Below are positions 42,362-44,833 of a stretch of DNA of 44,833 bases, piece after piece. Source of the DNA: Xenococcus sp. MO_188.B8 (GTDB lineage: Bacteria; Cyanobacteriota; Cyanobacteriia; Cyanobacteriales; Xenococcaceae); the NCBI GenBank assembly GCA_030065615.1, contig JASJDR010000065.1:1-44833 (forward strand), given 5' to 3'. The position numbers and the translations under genes were made by a program. The notes beneath the pieces are model-generated. The model was not told the DNA's origin. It saw only the letters and a program-made list of their open reading frames with translations, and searched no databases. The first letter of the stretch is position 1; the number at the start of each line of letters is the position of its first letter.

Positions 42362-44833
42362 TCATGATGTTTCGACATCAAATTGCTCTATTTTCTTTTC
42401 ATCTTGTTTCCCAAACCAATCCGATAATTTTTGTTGGGCTTGTTCATTTACTTCAGGGGTTATGTACGCAGCTGCTAAAGTCAAAACAGTCGCTAAAGCA
42501 CCTAAATCATCAGTCCAACCAACGAGGGGGATAAAATCAGATACAAGATCGAACGGCAAAATAAAATAACCTAATGCACCAAAGATTGATGCTTTGATAG
42601 CTATTGGAACATTAGATTGTTGAGCAGTATAGAAAAGTATGAGAACTTTTTCAATTACTGTTGTTCCTGCTTTGTTAGCAAATTTTCCAATTTTTATCCA
42701 AAGTGCCTCCTCTGAATAATAAATTTGATTGGATTCTAAGTCATCAGACATAAAGGCTTGAGGAATATAAATACCTTCTGCTTTTAGAGCCAAAATAGCA
42801 TTATTAGTTACTTCTTTTATCTGGCTATCTTCAACTTTTCCATCGCCAATTTCAATCATAGTTTTGACAAATGATTGCATCACTTGTATCTGTTTATCTG
42901 AAACATTAAAATATGATTGGGCTAATTTAAGAGTCTGCTCTTCGCCAGGATCGAGAATATTATCGGCTAAGGATACTTGTATTAAATTGAACATGAATTC
43001 CCAGCGGATTTCCTTACTTAATAAAGACAAACCATTTAAGCAATCTTCTAAAGATGGGGGTTTAACCTGATACTGAATCAAATGATTTTTCACAGAAGCT
43101 GATAAATGACGTTCAGCAATAGATTCTTGAATCCACTCTACCTCTTCAGGATCAATTGATCCGTCTGCGGCAGCCATAGCAAACAAACCACCATAAAAAG
43201 CGTAAATCTCACTTTCAGATAATTTGCTAAATTCCACATTTTTGTTATGGGATGATTGCTTTGACTCTGAATCACTATTTTTTAAGTTCCAGACTTTAAA
43301 ATGAACAAAGTCATCTCCGAGAAATTTCTTATCCTTAACGCCCCAAACAGGCAGATGTCCTTCAGGTGCATCTAGGTTAAAGGTTAGCTGTTTATATGAC
43401 TTCCAAGAAAGGACGCCTCTTAATAATCCAGCCTTTCCTCTCCAGCCTACTCTCTCAGCAAAGTTACCTTTGTCCTGGTTCAGAGTTTCAAAAATTTTCT
43501 TCTGAACGCTAAAACCAAAGTGTCCCTTACTGTACTCTACCCATAGGCGATCAATGGTAAATAAATCTTTACCAGGAAAATTTTCAACAGATTTCTTGTC
43601 AAGATTATTCTTTCCTTCTCTGCCAGCTATTTTAAGCATAATAGCTCTGGTTTGCTCATCAGCTTTTTGCCATTCTTCATCGGCTAGAAATTCTCTCAAT
43701 TTCCAGTAGTCTACTTCAGAATCAGAACTAATAAGATGATCGATTGTCCAATTATTTTTGATTAACTTCTCAACAATTTCTACATCTTCATTCCTGAGAT
43801 CTAAAGATTGCCTAAGAACTGATAACTCATTGCAAGTATCGTGGTTTACGATATGTCCTTGTTGAATTTTCTGTAGAAGTTCTTGTACATACTGTTGAAG
43901 ATTTTTTTGATAAAAATGCTTTATTATTGGCTTTTCAATGTCTTTAAAATCTTGCTCGACAAGTAACTCTAAAGATTGCCGAAGATACTCCAATTGGTTA
44001 CAAGAATCAACACTTAAAGTGAAACCTTCTTGTTCAACTTTCTGTATAAATGCTTTTTTATATCTTCGCTTCTGAGCAGCTTTTAGTGGATCGGCAGTAT
44101 CACTAACCAGAACACTAAATTTTGAGAAGATAAGGATTAAGTCATCTCCAAGAAATTTCTTATCTCTAACTCCCCAAACAGGAAGATGTCCTTCAGGAGC
44201 ATCCAGGCTAAAGGTTAACTCGCTGTATGATTTATAGCCAAAAAAACCTTTAAACCAACTAGCTTCTTCTCGCCAGCCCACTCTATCAGCAAAGTTACCT
44301 TTGTCCTGGTTCAGAGTTTCAAAAATTTTCTTCTGAATGCTAAACCCAAAGTGTCTCTTACTGTACTCTACCCATAGCCTATCAATAGAATATAAATCTT
44401 TATCAGGAAAATTTTTAATAGATTCTTTGTCAAGATTGTTTTCACCCTCTCTATCAGCTATTTTAAGCATAATAGTTCTGGTTTGCTCATCAGCTTTTTG
44501 CCATTCTTCATCGACCAGAAATTCTCTCAATTTCCAGTAGTCTAATTCAAAATCAGAATCAATAAGATGATTGATTGTCCAATCATTATTGATTAAACCC
44601 TCAATAATATATACATCTTCATTTTTAAGACCTAAAGATCGTTGCAATTCTTGTAATTCCGTAAAAGTTTGGTATTTAACAAGAGATTCTTCTTGTTCGA
44701 TTTTATTCCTTAAGAACTGTCGCTCATATTTTTTAAGGTTATCTTGATAAAAAGGCTTGATTAAATCCTTCTCAACTGTTGCTGCATCTAAATCTGGAAA
44801 AATTAAATTTTCAAGTCCCAACGATTTTCTTAA
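42362..44833 (-). CDS. GUN4-GUN4-TerB-DUF1232 multidomain protein (5' end outside window)
   Basis: At least 823 codons. GUN4 domains at about 94-217 and 371-494 (numbered from the TTG at 44821) carry HFGFSIQKKIFETL, RVGWR and SLDAPEGHLPVWG, the classical porphyrin-binding core. Each is preceded by a helical lead with LRxSLxLxNEDV and an IxxFYQxNLxxY element, so the unit of about 277 residues is duplicated. Residues 540-655 resemble TerB (MAAADGSIDPEE, VSLADNILDPGE). The C-terminus, ALGYFILPFDLVSDFIPLVG and WTDDLGALATVL, is DUF1232/YkvA, a membrane segment. Codons upstream of the TTG read LRKSLGLENL, matching the lead repeat, so the true start lies beyond the window. GUN4 binds Mg-chelatase products; the role of this fusion is unknown. 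Confidence 0.88.
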   Translation of the reverse strand, partial: LRKSLGLENLIFPDLDAATVEKDLIKPFYQDNLKKYERQFLRNKIEQEESLVKYQTFTELQELQRSLGLKNEDVYIIEGLINNDWTINHLIDSDFELDYWKLREFLVDEEWQKADEQTRTIMLKIADREGENNLDKESIKNFPDKDLYSIDRLWVEYSKRHFGFSIQKKIFETLNQDKGNFADRVGWREEASWFKGFFGYKSYSELTFSLDAPEGHLPVWGVRDKKFLGDDLILIFSKFSVLVSDTADPLKAAQKRRYKKAFIQKVEQEGFTLSVDSCNQLEYLRQSLELLVEQDFKDIEKPIIKHFYQKNLQQYVQELLQKIQQGHIVNHDTCNELSVLRQSLDLRNEDVEIVEKLIKNNWTIDHLISSDSEVDYWKLREFLADEEWQKADEQTRAIMLKIAGREGKNNLDKKSVENFPGKDLFTIDRLWVEYSKGHFGFSVQKKIFETLNQDKGNFAERVGWRGKAGLLRGVLSWKSYKQLTFNLDAPEGHLPVWGVKDKKFLGDDFVHFKVWNLKNSDSESKQSSHNKNVEFSKLSESEIYAFYGGLFAMAAADGSIDPEEVEWIQESIAERHLSASVKNHLIQYQVKPPSLEDCLNGLSLLSKEIRWEFMFNLIQVSLADNILDPGEEQTLKLAQSYFNVSDKQIQVMQSFVKTMIEIGDGKVEDSQIKEVTNNAILALKAEGIYIPQAFMSDDLESNQIYYSEEALWIKIGKFANKAGTTVIEKVLILFYTAQQSNVPIAIKASIFGALGYFILPFDLVSDFIPLVGWTDDLGALATVLTLAAAYITPEVNEQAQQKLSDWFGKQDEKKIEQFDVETS

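Overview
The window is ordinary chromosome from a cyanobacterium. The evidence is a divergent psbN/psbH pair followed by tatA, the abundant octamer GCGATCGC (HIP1) inside and between genes, a Tic22-like gene, a CHASE2/DUF928 pair, GUN4 domains, Uma2 genes and a LabA-like NYN gene. Base composition is AT-rich. A unicellular or pleurocapsalean-type cyanobacterium is plausible, but the genus cannot be fixed from sequence alone. I saw no tRNA, rRNA, CRISPR array or intact insertion sequence.

Layout. 0-8 kb: an RluA-type pseudouridine synthase between two perfect 28-nt palindromes, psbN/psbH/tatA, an OmpR-type response regulator, a GNAT-fold protein, a tandem pair of paralogous mini membrane proteins duplicated with their upstream DNA, and topA. 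8-14 kb, mostly minus strand: DUF362, lptC, a LabA-like NYN protein, metG and lspA; lspA is bracketed by two direct copies of a structured repeat. 13.7-18.3 kb: an HtrA-type protease, a 300-bp cluster of small hairpins, and two solitary solute-binding proteins without permeases. 18.6-26.2 kb: Tic22-like, prmC, a TsaC/Sua5 protein, a degenerate histidine kinase, a DGAT2-like acyltransferase that appears to start at ATT, a secreted unknown, a DUF29 remnant, a GIY-YIG protein carrying two sliding-clamp-like motifs, acyP, endonuclease V and DUF423. 26.4-30.9 kb: a membrane-anchored coiled-coil protein with a HicA-like C-terminal domain, a membrane Ser/Thr kinase and a small unknown. 31-39.3 kb: CHASE2-GGDEF-EAL, DUF928, a WecG/TagA glycosyltransferase, a YbjQ-type protein, a degenerate ADP-ribosylglycohydrolase-like protein and a 7TMR-HD phosphodiesterase.

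39.3-42.3 kb is an accessory patch: Uma2, two PIN toxin-antitoxin modules in opposite orientation, and decayed relics of a MNT-type nucleotidyltransferase and of an antitoxin tail. 42.36 kb to the edge is a multidomain protein with two near-identical GUN4 domains, a TerB-like domain and a C-terminal DUF1232/YkvA membrane segment. It runs off the right end of the window.

The housekeeping genes cover photosystem II assembly, Tat export, the envelope (lptC, lspA, Tic22-like, HtrA, WecG), translation quality (metG, prmC, tsaC, RluA) and DNA topology and repair. Signalling genes include probable c-di-GMP (GGDEF-EAL) and c-di-AMP (PgpH-like) turnover. The best candidates for something undescribed are the duplicated GUN4-TerB-DUF1232 protein, the membrane coiled-coil/HicA-like protein, the GIY-YIG protein with clamp motifs, and the tandem mini membrane proteins.
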